This document shows positions 35,453-45,284 of a DNA stretch of 64,000 nt, one piece after another. The stretch's first letter is position 1. Each line of letters begins with the position of its first letter. The stretch comes from Fragilariopsis cylindrus CCMP1102 (taxonomy: Eukaryota > Bacillariophyta > Bacillariophyceae > Bacillariales > Bacillariaceae), in the NCBI GenBank assembly GCA_900095095.1, contig FMBT01000420.1, positions 1-64,000 on the forward strand, read 5' to 3'. The position numbers and the translations under genes are program-made. The notes below the pieces were generated by a model. It searched no databases and was not told the DNA's origin. It saw only the letters and a list, made by a program, of their open reading frames with translations.

Positions 35453-36640
35453 TTAGATTAAGACTTGTAATAGAGCTAGGAGAAGCACTTGGATCAACAC
35501 TCGGTTTTGCGGTCGGAAGCATGCTAGGAACCGCACTGGGAGCAAGGCAATGAACAGCACTTGGATCAAGACTGGAGATAAAACTGGGCCAGGACTCTTT
35601 GATGAGCTTGGTTGCAGACTCGAAATAGCACTCCGTTCAAAACTAGGAGCACTACTTGGAAGACCACTTGGATTAGAACCAGGAATACCACTTGGAAGAG
35701 AGCTGCGTTCCGAGCTGGGGGGGGGGGGGTACTTGACCCCCACTTGGATTACCACTTGGAATGCAGCTGGGTTCGGAACTGGGGATATAACTCGGTGCAC
35801 CACTCGGGTCAAACAAGCTAGGTTCAAGACTAGCAAGAGAACTTGGCGATAAACTTGACCTGCGCTGAAGCTCGTCCTAGAACTAGGATCATTGCTCGGA
35901 TCGAAACTATGCTGGTACTTTCGATCGAACTTTGGACCAATCCATTGATATTGAACAACGGATTCTATGCGTTGGTCCACCCCCTTGATCTGGACAAACT
36001 CACATTGGGACAGAACTCGGAACCGTAAGTGATCAATAATCGGTCCGTGCCAATCTTGGACTTGGATCCGAATGAGGGACATAACTTGGTGCACCACTCA
36101 GATCAAAGCTACTATGGACATTGCTCGGATCAAGACTTGGGACGGATTTGGGTGCAACACTCGGCGATAAATTTGTTTCCAAACTGGGCAAGCTACTCGG
36201 CGACTCACTCGGTAACTCACTCGGCATTGAACCAGGATCAGCACTGGAAAAGAAAAAATTGTGCTCCGTATCTGAAACAGCACTTGGAAGAGTACTGGAG
36301 ATAGTATTCGATTCAGAACTAAAATACCACTTGGAAGACCGCTCGGATCCGATCAAGGAACATCACTTGGAAGAGAACTGGTTCCGAAATGAGGAAAAAT
36401 ACTTGGCTCCCCACTCGGATTAGCATTTGGAATGGAACTGAATTCCGAACTAAGGACATAACTCATTACATCTCTCGGATAAAAGCTAGGTACGAAACAA
36501 GGAACAGAACTTGGTGAATCGCTCGGATCAAGACTAGGAAAGAGAAGGACTCGGGTCAACTCGGTGCTGCATTCGGGTCCGCATTAGGGACCGCACTGGG
36601 AGACAGGTTAGAGGCAGCGATCGATTCAGAACTAGGAATA
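35453..36640 (-). pseudogene. eroded Pro-Ser repeat coding sequence (PSxxPS type)
   Basis: On the minus strand the motif (L/V/D)PSxxPS recurs across this 1.2-kb stretch (for example SMPSELPSESPSSLPSLE, PSLDPSDSPSSVP, LPSGIPGSNPSGLPSSAPS), but it jumps between frames and is interrupted by stops. The underlying DNA is a tandem array of degenerate 12- to 30-base units with consensus around ACTTGGA / ACTCGGA on the plus strand. Long PSxxPS arrays are common in diatom surface and secreted proteins. I see no signal peptide or downstream domain, so this looks like a decayed or fragmentary repeat region, although base-level errors (it holds a run of about 11 G near 35718-35728) may exaggerate the damage. 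Confidence 0.6.
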
Positions 36641-37209
36641 CCCACATCCAAAAGTATCACAAATATTACACCCCCTTTGACATTATCATCATCGTCCATA
36701 ACGACATTATTATTATAGTCATCACAAGTATTATGAAGCTATGGATCGAATTGTCCCAATCGCGGCGGCGATGGCTTCGGTTTCTTAATCTAACGTCTTG
36801 CTGTATTATTATCATTATTATTACTTCAGATAGACGGATCGGTTCATTTCATTTGTTGTTCTCTTTCTCTTGATCGATAAAATAAGACACAACCTCGAAC
36901 TCAAACTTTCCAATTCTTTTGTTAGTAGAAGTATCGGGATCTGAGTATATACTCCGTACAGCAGCTGAATAGTTAGAAAACGCGCTAGTCCTACGTTGTT
37001 ATATTCTTCCTGAACCACAAAAATAAGTGGTTCATTCTCTACTGATTATTTCACCAAACTATGAAGAGCACGACCTAAGAAAAAGTCCTACATTGATTAT
37101 ATCTTTGTCACAAGATTTTAAAGCGAGTTCTCTACGTAATAGTTGTCTAGAAGACTTTAACCAACAACATTTGAGATGATGGATGGTTATTAGTAATTTT
37201 CGGCGTCAT
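36641..37209. other. intergenic region
   Basis: A 570-base spacer with several ATT-rich stretches and no coding signal. It includes the 3' region of the P450 gene. Confidence 0.45.
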
Positions 37210-38808
37210 CTACTCTTTGTCATACTCGACGTATATAGCATTTGTCGGTCTCCAAATAAAGGCTGCCTGTCCTCTCGGTAAATTTGGGTGATCTTGAATA
37301 GATATAATGGGATCCATAAACTCTGAATCTCGAACTTCATCTCTATCAGCTAATCGAAAGCCGAACTTCAAACATGACATGACGAACATCCCTATTTCGA
37401 GCATAGCCAGATTCTTACCAACGCATGGATGACTGCCCATACCAAAGCCATGGAAAATATTTTTTTTTCCTTCCTTCCGATCAAAACGGGAAGGATCAAA
37501 GTCTAAAGAATTCTCGTAATCATTTCGCATGTTGACAAAGGAATTGACCGCAATTACCGTTCCTGGCTCTACGACTGTTCCATCAGACGGGAGCTTGAGA
37601 GTACGATTTACCAAACGAGGTACGTGACCTGGAGTATAAAGTCTAGTCACTTCAAGGATGCAGTTCTGTAGAATCTTTGGGAGAGAAGTTGGATTCGTCC
37701 AATCTTCTGGATTTTCTTCGATTTCTTTGCGGATTTGTGTTCCAAGTCCATTAGTATCCTTTAGTACATGATATAGAACCCAACCAGCGGCGGCAAAGGA
37801 GTTTCCGAAGGCGGCCGTCGAAAAGTTGAACAGGTCGTTGGCGAATCGGGCACGATAAAGACGGAGTGTTTTGGGGTCTCGATTACAGTCTTTTTCATAC
37901 CAATACCGTATCAAAGAGACCATAGTAGGTGGATTATCTGAAAGAGGTGTCTCATTAATACAATTTTCAATTTCTGCATCAACAAGAGGCAATAACATTT
38001 TCCGCATATCTTTGTAGATTCTTCGTTCACCGAGTATTCCTACTTCGATCATTGCGGAAATAGCTGAAAAAGGGTCACCCATACTGTCCTCAATGTTGCA
38101 TTGAAAAAAAATATCGGTCCATTTATGAAGCCATTTATCATCAGCAAATGCTTCCTCTCCTATCATCAACATAGTTGTTACTCCACTAATAGCTTTACGA
38201 GAATATTCGAACAAATCAAGACGTTGATTCTTCCCAGGAGGTAAGTCTGCCAAAATATCTATAAATACTTTTTCTACAGTTGGAACCCAAGCCTTCATGA
38301 CAGGAGGCCGGACCGAGTGTGCGATATGTGGAGTAATTGGTGTCTTGAACGCATCCATTTTCACCTGAATATCAGGACTTAGACCCTTCAATGGAGTTTT
38401 TGGAAAAAGAAATCCAAATAGTTTGAAATATGCTCCAGTAAAATCCAATACCTTGTTGGGTTGACTCAAAACATACTTGACATCGACCGGATCCAACACA
38501 AACAACCAATCGGTAGAGACAATATTACAATAGAACTTGTCACCGTATTTCTTTCGGTTCCCTAAAATGAAACCAATGGGATTTCTGAATACTTCCTCCA
38601 CACAACCAATGAAAGGGACACCATTGATGTAAGGAATTTTTCCCTTTATCGATTTCTTTCGGACGAAGACAAAAACGAGCAATGATGCTAAAATAGCGAG
38701 CAATGCAACCAAAAATGAAGTCACCATACCTGCTTGTCCACTAGCAAGAAAGGTTAGAGCGTCGGGAAACATTTTTTTTCTACTGCCGCTGGCTGCTGCC
38801 AATTGCAT
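37210..38808 (-). CDS. cytochrome P450, CYP7/CYP8-like
   Basis: A single-exon, 532-aa haem monooxygenase-type protein. One N-terminal membrane anchor (SFLVALLAILASLLVFVFV, residues about 31-49) followed by basic KKSIKGKIP fits an ER-bound microsomal P450. The K-helix ExxR is seen in ILEVTRLYTP, and the haem-binding loop in FGMGSHPCVGKNLA with the Cys ligand. The I-helix reads NFSTAAFGNSFAAAGWVLYH and lacks the usual (A/G)Gx(D/E)TT oxygen-activation motif. The GN...AA.W pattern is that of the CYP7/CYP8 group (sterol hydroxylases and prostacyclin synthase). The substrate is unknown; a sterol or oxylipin is a reasonable guess. A later Met at residue 13 is an alternative start. Confidence 0.88.
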   Translation of the reverse strand: MQLAAASGSRKKMFPDALTFLASGQAGMVTSFLVALLAILASLLVFVFVRKKSIKGKIPYINGVPFIGCVEEVFRNPIGFILGNRKKYGDKFYCNIVSTDWLFVLDPVDVKYVLSQPNKVLDFTGAYFKLFGFLFPKTPLKGLSPDIQVKMDAFKTPITPHIAHSVRPPVMKAWVPTVEKVFIDILADLPPGKNQRLDLFEYSRKAISGVTTMLMIGEEAFADDKWLHKWTDIFFQCNIEDSMGDPFSAISAMIEVGILGERRIYKDMRKMLLPLVDAEIENCINETPLSDNPPTMVSLIRYWYEKDCNRDPKTLRLYRARFANDLFNFSTAAFGNSFAAAGWVLYHVLKDTNGLGTQIRKEIEENPEDWTNPTSLPKILQNCILEVTRLYTPGHVPRLVNRTLKLPSDGTVVEPGTVIAVNSFVNMRNDYENSLDFDPSRFDRKEGKKNIFHGFGMGSHPCVGKNLAMLEIGMFVMSCLKFGFRLADRDEVRDSEFMDPIISIQDHPNLPRGQAAFIWRPTNAIYVEYDKE

Positions 38809-39245
38809 ATGCTCCTAGAGCTTTTATTCCTCGTACTCTGAATTCTGAAGAAGTTATGTGTTTGAAAGGTCGTGTTTTCACGTTTTATCACTTTGTTCAT
38901 TCCGTTATCGACTCTCAACTCGACTCTTCGATTCGATTCTTCGATTCGATTCTGTTTTCTGATTTCTGAACGGCACTTTTCAGAAGTTCGGCGAATTATT
39001 TTAATCAAAAATGATTTTGACATACTTTAGTTTCTTTTTTGATGCCATCCAATAGCACGCACATCACCGCCAACAAAAATTTCATATTTTCTTTTATGAT
39101 GTTTTTTCATGATTTGTGATTTCTACAGTACCAGGTACGGTACTTGACTTGTTCGACGATGATGTGAGATGGTCAGACAAATGCATAAATCAACAAGTAC
39201 ATCTCACAAACCAAACAAAAAAGCTAACCAGAAACACAAATAACA
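38809..39245. promoter_or_regulatory. shared promoter region of P450 and TIM22
   Basis: This 440-base spacer lies between divergent genes. It contains a short direct repeat of TTCGATTCGATTC-type sequence near 38925-38952. No other motif was recognised. Confidence 0.45.
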
Positions 39246-40061
39246 ATGTCATCACCCAACAGCAGTAACGATCAAGTTCCAGGGACATCCCTGCCTGAAT
39301 ACATACCCCCATCATCAATGCCAGAATTTGGGCCACCTCTTACAACTACCTTAACTTCAAGTTTATCGTCATCAGCAACATCACCAGCGTCACCACCCGC
39401 AGCACCAGGAACACCCAAATCTATTTACGAAGTGATTATGTCACAACCGCTACCGACATCTATAAATTACACACCCGAGGCGGCACTACATCGACCTGTC
39501 GCATACTATAGCGATACTACTAATAATAAACATATAAATAACCAATATGCACTTGATCGACTGACACGAAAATCCCTCCCATACTTTTTACCATGGAAGA
39601 CTTCCGGTGGACCAACTGAAGTTCCACCAGATTTTTCTTGGCTGTCAGATAGTTGTGGTGGGAAGGCAGCAATTGGTGTATTCGGTGGAGGAATAATGGG
39701 CCTCTTGATGGGTGTATTTTTAGGTGCATTATCTGATTCATCACCACCTATCCAGGCCGTTGGTGGAAGAGATGTACCACAAGCACCGTTTAAAGAACAG
39801 GTACGATTCACAATGCGTGCAACAGCTGAAAAGTCCATGTACTGGTGTCGTAATTTTGCATTCATTACTGGCGTATTTGGTGGTTCGGAATGTTTAGTAG
39901 AAAAATTTCGTGGCAAACATGATATGTGGAATCCTGTCGTTAGTGGTTGTATTACTGGTGCCGCTTTACAAGCAAAGGCTGGACCACAAGCAGCGGCTGT
40001 TGGTTGTGGTGGATTTGCTGCATTTTCTATTGTTATTGATTCATTCATGGGTAACTATTAA
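39246..40061 (+). CDS. TIM22: TIM22 mitochondrial inner-membrane translocase subunit
   Basis: TIM22 forms the carrier translocase that inserts polytopic proteins into the inner membrane. The C-terminal 140 residues carry the Tim17/22/23 signature: a first segment CGGKAAIGVFGGGIMGLLMG, then FAFITGVFGGSECLVEKFRGK with the ECxxEKxR pattern, DMWNPVVSGCITGAALQAKA and a final segment ending GFAAFSIVID. The N-terminal 100 residues are Pro/Ser/Thr-rich and poorly conserved, making the protein (271 aa) longer than yeast Tim22 (about 207 aa). The start is the first ATG in frame, preceded by an A-rich leader. Confidence 0.92.
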   Translation: MSSPNSSNDQVPGTSLPEYIPPSSMPEFGPPLTTTLTSSLSSSATSPASPPAAPGTPKSIYEVIMSQPLPTSINYTPEAALHRPVAYYSDTTNNKHINNQYALDRLTRKSLPYFLPWKTSGGPTEVPPDFSWLSDSCGGKAAIGVFGGGIMGLLMGVFLGALSDSSPPIQAVGGRDVPQAPFKEQVRFTMRATAEKSMYWCRNFAFITGVFGGSECLVEKFRGKHDMWNPVVSGCITGAALQAKAGPQAAAVGCGGFAAFSIVIDSFMGNY

Positions 40062-40871
40062 AAAAAGAATAATAATACTATAAAGAATACAACAATACAC
40101 GCAAAGACTAAAGTACGAAGTATGCGCAATACCGCAATATCCTGTGCATTATTTAATGAATCAATATATTCATAGAATCCAATGGAAAAATGTAACGAAA
40201 ATCATAACATTAAGTGCATGACGATTATTACGAGGATCATGATGGCACTTGCATCTATTTTACTAGCTTGGGTAGGAGACGACCATATCATGATCCACAA
40301 ACAATAATTCTTTCGAGTGGTCTGCTCTTTGAAGATTTCCATCACTTATTGCTCTTCGCATAGGTTTTGGTTTGGCCTTCTTCATTTTTAACTTTAAAAT
40401 CTATAAAATCAACTCTATATAGAATTTATAACTGTATAACATAAAATTAATACTATTAAATATAATTGATTCTTAGGTTAAACTAAACTACTACTGGCCC
40501 TAATTCTAACTTCAATTCATTACACAATCGTTACATTTTCCCCATCTACCCCACCAGAATGAACCTATGACCTTCGCTTGAGTCTACAAGTATATGATGT
40601 AGTCTCACATTTTTTTAAAATCTTCGTACATTAGATTTTTAGTCACGAATGCGAAACTCTTTTCTGACATCACGCTGCGAATGTGATCGATCTTATATTT
40701 CGAAGAACAACTACAACATCAAAAATCTGGAGTTCTAAATTTCATCGTTTTGTTCTTTCAAAAGCAAATCGGTATAATGTGCCGATTGCTGATTGCATTA
40801 CGTTAACTTAATTGTACATGTGCATCGTACACAAATTCTGCCAAAACAATACAAACCAAAGCCATTATACA
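40062..40871. other. intergenic region
   Basis: About 800 bases between TIM22 and the thioredoxin gene. AT-rich, no coding signal. An in-frame ATG at 40812 would lengthen the thioredoxin precursor by 20 residues. Confidence 0.45.
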
Positions 40872-41700
40872 ATGCCTAATGATATTTGCCATTGCCTTAT
40901 TTCTTCTCGTCGAAGGATTTTTACTGTGATCGGCGTTCTATTATCAGTAATAATTATTTCTGGGGTCGAAAATGATGTAGTAAACGGCTTTTCTCCTACT
41001 AGTACTCGTCCCCTAACTACGACCCGAACAGCAAACAATAATAAGAAGAAGATCACTATTGGATCGTCATTTTTGTCATCGTCATTGAAAGCTAACAACC
41101 TAGTTCCTATCGATGATTCCAATTATAGAGAACTATTCCGTGGAGAGAAATTCCTGCTCTTAGATGTCTTTGCTCCATGGTAAGTCATATCTTGTCATGT
41201 CAAGTCAAGTATGATGGTAGATTATGTATGAATGAAAAATTTCAGTGTACACGAGACGGCGCATTGACGTCGTCGTCGATTATATTTCCTAAAACTTTCT
41301 CAACAAACATTATGATGTTCTTCTTCCTCTATTCAAACTAAAAATTATATAATAAAGGTGTGGTCCATGTAAGTTAATCGAACCCCTGCTGGAAAAATTT
41401 GCGAATGAATGGAAGGATTCATTAGTTATTGGTAAATTCAATGTTGATGATGTCAAAAACAATAGTAAAGATTTGAAAGTTGAATTAGTAGTAAATGGTG
41501 TTATGCCACAGGCGTTACCAGCATTAATATTGGTCCATAAAGATAAAATTATAACAACATGGAAAGGTGTTATCCACTCTAATGAACTACAGTGCTTGTT
41601 AGAAGAACATGTAAGTGGTATCACTGTCGATTCTACTGCTACTGATAATATTGCTAATAGGGCCCCATTCCGTGGAATCAATTTTTCCTCCTTAGATTGA
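40872..41700 (+). CDS. thioredoxin, probably plastid-targeted, exons 40872-41179 and 41358-41700
   Basis: Thioredoxins reduce disulphides in target proteins. The N-terminus has a signal-peptide core (RRIFTVIGVLLSVIIISGV) followed by NGFSPTSTRP. A GF/AF motif at the signal cleavage point, then a Ser/Thr-rich transit stretch, is the bipartite plastid address of diatoms; here Phe follows Gly. The intron 41180-41357 (GTAAGT to AAAG) splits the Trp codon of the active site. Spliced, it reads FAPWCGPCK with both redox cysteines, followed by IEPLLEKFANEW, VIGKFNVDDVKNN and the cis-Pro segment MPQALPALILVHKDK. About 216 aa, with a C-terminal extension of 25 residues. Confidence 0.9.
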
Positions 41701-41907
41701 ACACTACACACTACTACATTACACACTACTACACTATACTCTGTATAACAACGATGTACATAATAGTAACAATTTATAGAAAAAAGCAATAATTAAAAGT
41801 CGTCTGATTTACAGAGACATATAATCGAACGAAGTATCACCGTTACTCTTCACAAGAAAAGTACGAGTAGTATGTATCAGCGATCATCGATCGATCAAAA
41901 TTGATCA

Positions 41908-42683
41908 TCAATCGTCTTCGTCATATCCATCAATCATATATGTTCGTTTTGTTCCTGTAGCTTTTTCTGCTACTTGTAATAGAATCCCTGATATACCATT
42001 CCCTTTTGTTTTAATGGATGCTAATTGTTCTTGATAAGTTGAATCAAATTTCCATAATCGTGCTCCTTCTTGGATTAGTCCTAAATACTGAGGCGAGGGT
42101 GGGGTTTCTTTTCGCAGTCGAGTTTCAACAAGTGTGTAAGCTTTTACGGCGGACGACGATACTAGCGTATCCGTATTATTATTACTATTATTATTAGTAT
42201 AATTGTTGTTGATATTGTTACTGCTGCTCAAGCTCGAGCTCAAGCTCAAGCAATCCTTTCCAGCTTGTTTCCCATCCCCTTTATACTGATAAACAAGAAC
42301 AGACTGCCATCTATATCCAAAAGGGACGCCCTCCGTTTGTCCGACTTTTGCAAATTCATCATCGGTAAGTGTATATAATACTCCATGAACCACACTACTA
42401 TCATTACTTTTATTCTCCTTCTCATTTTCGTTTGTAGTAGTAGTAGTTGTTGTGGTTGTGGTTGTTGTTGGCCTAACAAATGCTGCATCATTATAAAATT
42501 TCAATTGATAATTCGGCAATATAGCAGCCGTTACACAATCCGGACGGACATCAATTTGTCTTAATGCCTTCATTGTAGATGGTAGATTATTTGATCCGAA
42601 ACCAAAATATCTATACATTTTTTTTCCTGTCGTCTGTATCGTCATACCAAGAACGAAACAATTATTCGCTTGATAAAACGAGG

Positions 42684-42717
<34 letters not shown>

Positions 42718-42846
42718 CGATGACAAGAATCCCGACAGAAACAAAATCGCTGCAGTCCACAATGATAGGCAACTCCGATTGACGTTAACAACACAAATCA
42801 TATTTCTTTTTCTTCGTCTTATTGTTACTATTATTATTACTATCAA
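41908..42846 (-). CDS. gamma-glutamylcyclotransferase-like protein with N-terminal targeting sequence
   Basis: GGCT-fold enzymes release 5-oxoproline from gamma-glutamyl peptides, including glutathione breakdown products. The fold is marked by YRYFGFGSNNLPSTMKAL (the substrate-binding YGSN-type loop near residue 80), then VVHGVLYTLTDDEFAKVGQT with EGVPFGYRW, and AVKAYTLVETR. A hydrophobic stretch (LSLWTAAILFLSGFL) followed by a Ser run and NNCFVLGM suggests a signal sequence or membrane anchor. A start at the second Met (MICVVNVN) would make it a cleaner signal peptide. Poly-Ser, poly-Thr and poly-Asn runs encoded by triplet repeats are inserted in loops. The exact substrate cannot be told. 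Confidence 0.75.
42682..42722. repeat. (GAT)n/(ATC)n microsatellite encoding poly-Ser on the minus strand
   Basis: About twelve GAT-type units in the cyclotransferase-like gene, read as TCA/TCG serine codons on the minus strand. Confidence 0.85.
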
Positions 42847-43526
42847 TTATGTTTAGATTGTGCGTCGAGCCGTATTTATCGTCGACAAAAGAAAGAATGA
42901 AATAGTTTATTGATAGGTAAATTTCAGCTGCCGTAGTATTGTCATCACCTTTGCGACACTATAATTTGACCAGTCCAGTGAGCTGTTCCTGTCTCTAATA
43001 CAATTCTTGCTTCTGTTTTGTCGTTTTGTGTTCTTTTTCTCGCGATGCATAATGAATGATGTGTGAATGATTTGATTCATTCGACTCGATTACTCGATTA
43101 TTGCTTGAAGTACTATCGTAGCGTTTATTTTGAAAACGCGATGATGATGACCTCATTTTTTCAGTTTTTGTCATCTTTCATATTTCGCGCCAATCAAAAG
43201 AGAGTTCATAAGGGACGTGGCGCAACAACTCAAAAAATGCCAAACAAAAAACACGTCGTCCGACAAAATGATAAACCCGTTTCAGATGAGAAGATCATCA
43301 AGCAATATCTAAAAAAACGACTGCATCTCCAAATCTGCGCTGGTTCTACTGTAAATGAAGAAAATCATCTGCGTGTTCTGGCTCTTTCTTTCTTTACAGT
43401 ACGTACATCGATCCTTCAGAGAAGCGATCTCTTCCTTGTGGACATAATTCTCTCCAAACAAGAGCTGAAACAACTTCCTTAGGAACCACTGTATATACTT
43501 CATATATATATTATAGTAATACAACC
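42847..43526. promoter_or_regulatory. shared upstream region of the cyclotransferase-like and desaturase genes
   Basis: This 680-base spacer lies between divergent genes. A 139-codon open frame at 43063-43482 ends just before the desaturase ATG, but it has no family resemblance. I take it as chance or leader sequence. Confidence 0.45.
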
Positions 43527-44993
43527 ATGGGTAAAGGAGGAGACGCTGCTGTTGGATCCCTTAGAAATAGGGGAACAGGAAAGGATGCACAATTGAAACA
43601 GGTTCCTAAATATACATGGAAGGATGTCAAGGAACATGCATCACCAGAAAATGCCTGGATCGTTCATGCCAACAAAGTATATGATGTCTCAAATTGGCAT
43701 GATCATCCCGGTGGTGGTGTTGTGTTCACCCATGCTGGTGATGACGCCACCGATATCTTTGCGGCATTCCATGCACCTGGATCACAAGGTATGCTCAAGA
43801 AATTCTATATTGGTGATTTGATTGTGGAATCTGTCGAACACAAGGACGCCCATCAACATGCATTTGAAAAGGCGTACCGTGACTTACGATCACAATTGAT
43901 CGTGATGGGGATGTTCAAGAGTAATTTTTGGTTTTATGTCTACAAACAAGCCTTTAATATGTCCATGTGGGCATCCGCTTTCGCTGCCATGGCATTAAGT
44001 GATAATGGATTTGTTCATATCGCATCCGCATTATGGATGGGTATGTTCTTCCAACAATGTGGTTGGTTAGCACATGATTTCTTACATCATCAAGTATACA
44101 AGAAACGTCGGTACGGTGACTACACTGGTTTGTTTTGGGGTGGTGTCATGCAAGGTTTTTCTGCACAATGGTGGAAGAACAAGCACAACGGTCATCATGC
44201 GGTACCAAATCTTCACAATTCCTCTGCTGCTAGTCAAGATGGTGATCCTGATATTGATACGATGCCGGTCTTGGCATGGTCATTGAAACAAGCACAGTCA
44301 TTCCGTGAATTACAATCGGATGGAAAAGATTCAAAGTTTGTGAAATTTATGATTAGTCATCAAAAATATTTCTATTTTCCAATCCTGTTATTGGCACGTC
44401 TTTCATGGTTGAATGAATCATTCAAGTACGCGTACGGACTTGGTGCTGCATCTGAAAATGCTAAGTTAGAACGTGAACAACAGGGATTACAATATCCTAT
44501 CATGGAAAAGGTTTCAATTGCTCTCCACTACGTTTGGGTTGCTGCCTACGTGACTGGATTTGGACGATTCAACGCATTGTATTCACTTGGTCTATTTATG
44601 ATTATGACATGCTCCTGTGGATTCTTTTTAGCTACTGTGTTCGGACTTGGACACAATGGTATGGAAGTATATGATGCTGAAAAACGTCCAGACTTTTGGA
44701 CATTACAAGTAACAACAACGCGAAACATTACTGGTGGACATGGTATTCCACAATGGTTCGTGGATTGGTTTTGTGGTGGACTACAGTATCAAGTGGACCA
44801 TCATTTATTTCCAATGATTCCAAGACACAACTTACGTCAAACACATGAGCTAGTTAAGTCGTTCTGTAAAGAATGGAAAGTAACATACCATGAAGCTGAT
44901 ATGATTGATGGTACATACGAGGTATTAGATTGTCTTGATAAGGTGGCAATGGAATTTGTCATTGACTTTGTACAAGATGGTCCTACGATGTAA
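43527..44993 (+). CDS. delta-6 front-end fatty acid desaturase with cytochrome b5 domain
   Basis: The enzyme puts a double bond between carbon 6 and the carboxyl end of linoleic or alpha-linolenic acid, the first step toward EPA. The 488-aa protein starts MGKGGDA and has an N-terminal cytochrome b5 domain with WHDHPGGGVVFTHAGDDATD (haem HPGG) and FHAPGSQGMLKKFYIG. The desaturase part shows the three His boxes HDFLHH, HNGHH and QVDHH, where Gln in the third box marks front-end desaturases. Stretches such as FFQQCGWLAHDFLHHQV, WWKNKHNGHHAVPNLH and DGDPDIDTMP closely match the characterised Phaeodactylum delta-6 enzyme as I remember it. Four membrane segments are expected, in the ER. Single exon. 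Confidence 0.93.
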   Translation: MGKGGDAAVGSLRNRGTGKDAQLKQVPKYTWKDVKEHASPENAWIVHANKVYDVSNWHDHPGGGVVFTHAGDDATDIFAAFHAPGSQGMLKKFYIGDLIVESVEHKDAHQHAFEKAYRDLRSQLIVMGMFKSNFWFYVYKQAFNMSMWASAFAAMALSDNGFVHIASALWMGMFFQQCGWLAHDFLHHQVYKKRRYGDYTGLFWGGVMQGFSAQWWKNKHNGHHAVPNLHNSSAASQDGDPDIDTMPVLAWSLKQAQSFRELQSDGKDSKFVKFMISHQKYFYFPILLLARLSWLNESFKYAYGLGAASENAKLEREQQGLQYPIMEKVSIALHYVWVAAYVTGFGRFNALYSLGLFMIMTCSCGFFLATVFGLGHNGMEVYDAEKRPDFWTLQVTTTRNITGGHGIPQWFVDWFCGGLQYQVDHHLFPMIPRHNLRQTHELVKSFCKEWKVTYHEADMIDGTYEVLDCLDKVAMEFVIDFVQDGPTM

Positions 44994-45284
44994 ATGTAAT
45001 AGAACTTAAGATATAAACATAAAAACAATAGAAACACATTTTACATTACATACAGTTCATGTCATATATTATTATCATAATTGTAATTCATAGTGCGTTA
45101 GTAATAGCACACTTACCTGCTGTATTTGCACGAAAATTCTACGGCACTACAGGGAAAGACCCAGATTGCGCACAACCACGACTGGAAACAGACCTCTATG
45201 ACGCTGCATGTGCATTCATGACATATCCATTTTTTTATTCTTTCACGTACTAGACTTCCTAAAATAAGAAAACAATAACAACAG
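44994..45284. other. short intergenic region
   Basis: A 290-base spacer between tandem plus-strand genes. A 64-codon open frame at 45059-45253 starting with a hydrophobic run has no other support. Confidence 0.4.

Noticed and set aside
43063-43482. 139-codon open frame upstream of the desaturase
   Set aside because: No family resemblance and no protein-like composition. It sits in the promoter/leader region.
45059-45253. Small frame with a hydrophobic start between desaturase and nitronate monooxygenase
   Set aside because: Only 64 codons, in a 290-base spacer, with no motif. Most likely 3' untranslated sequence.
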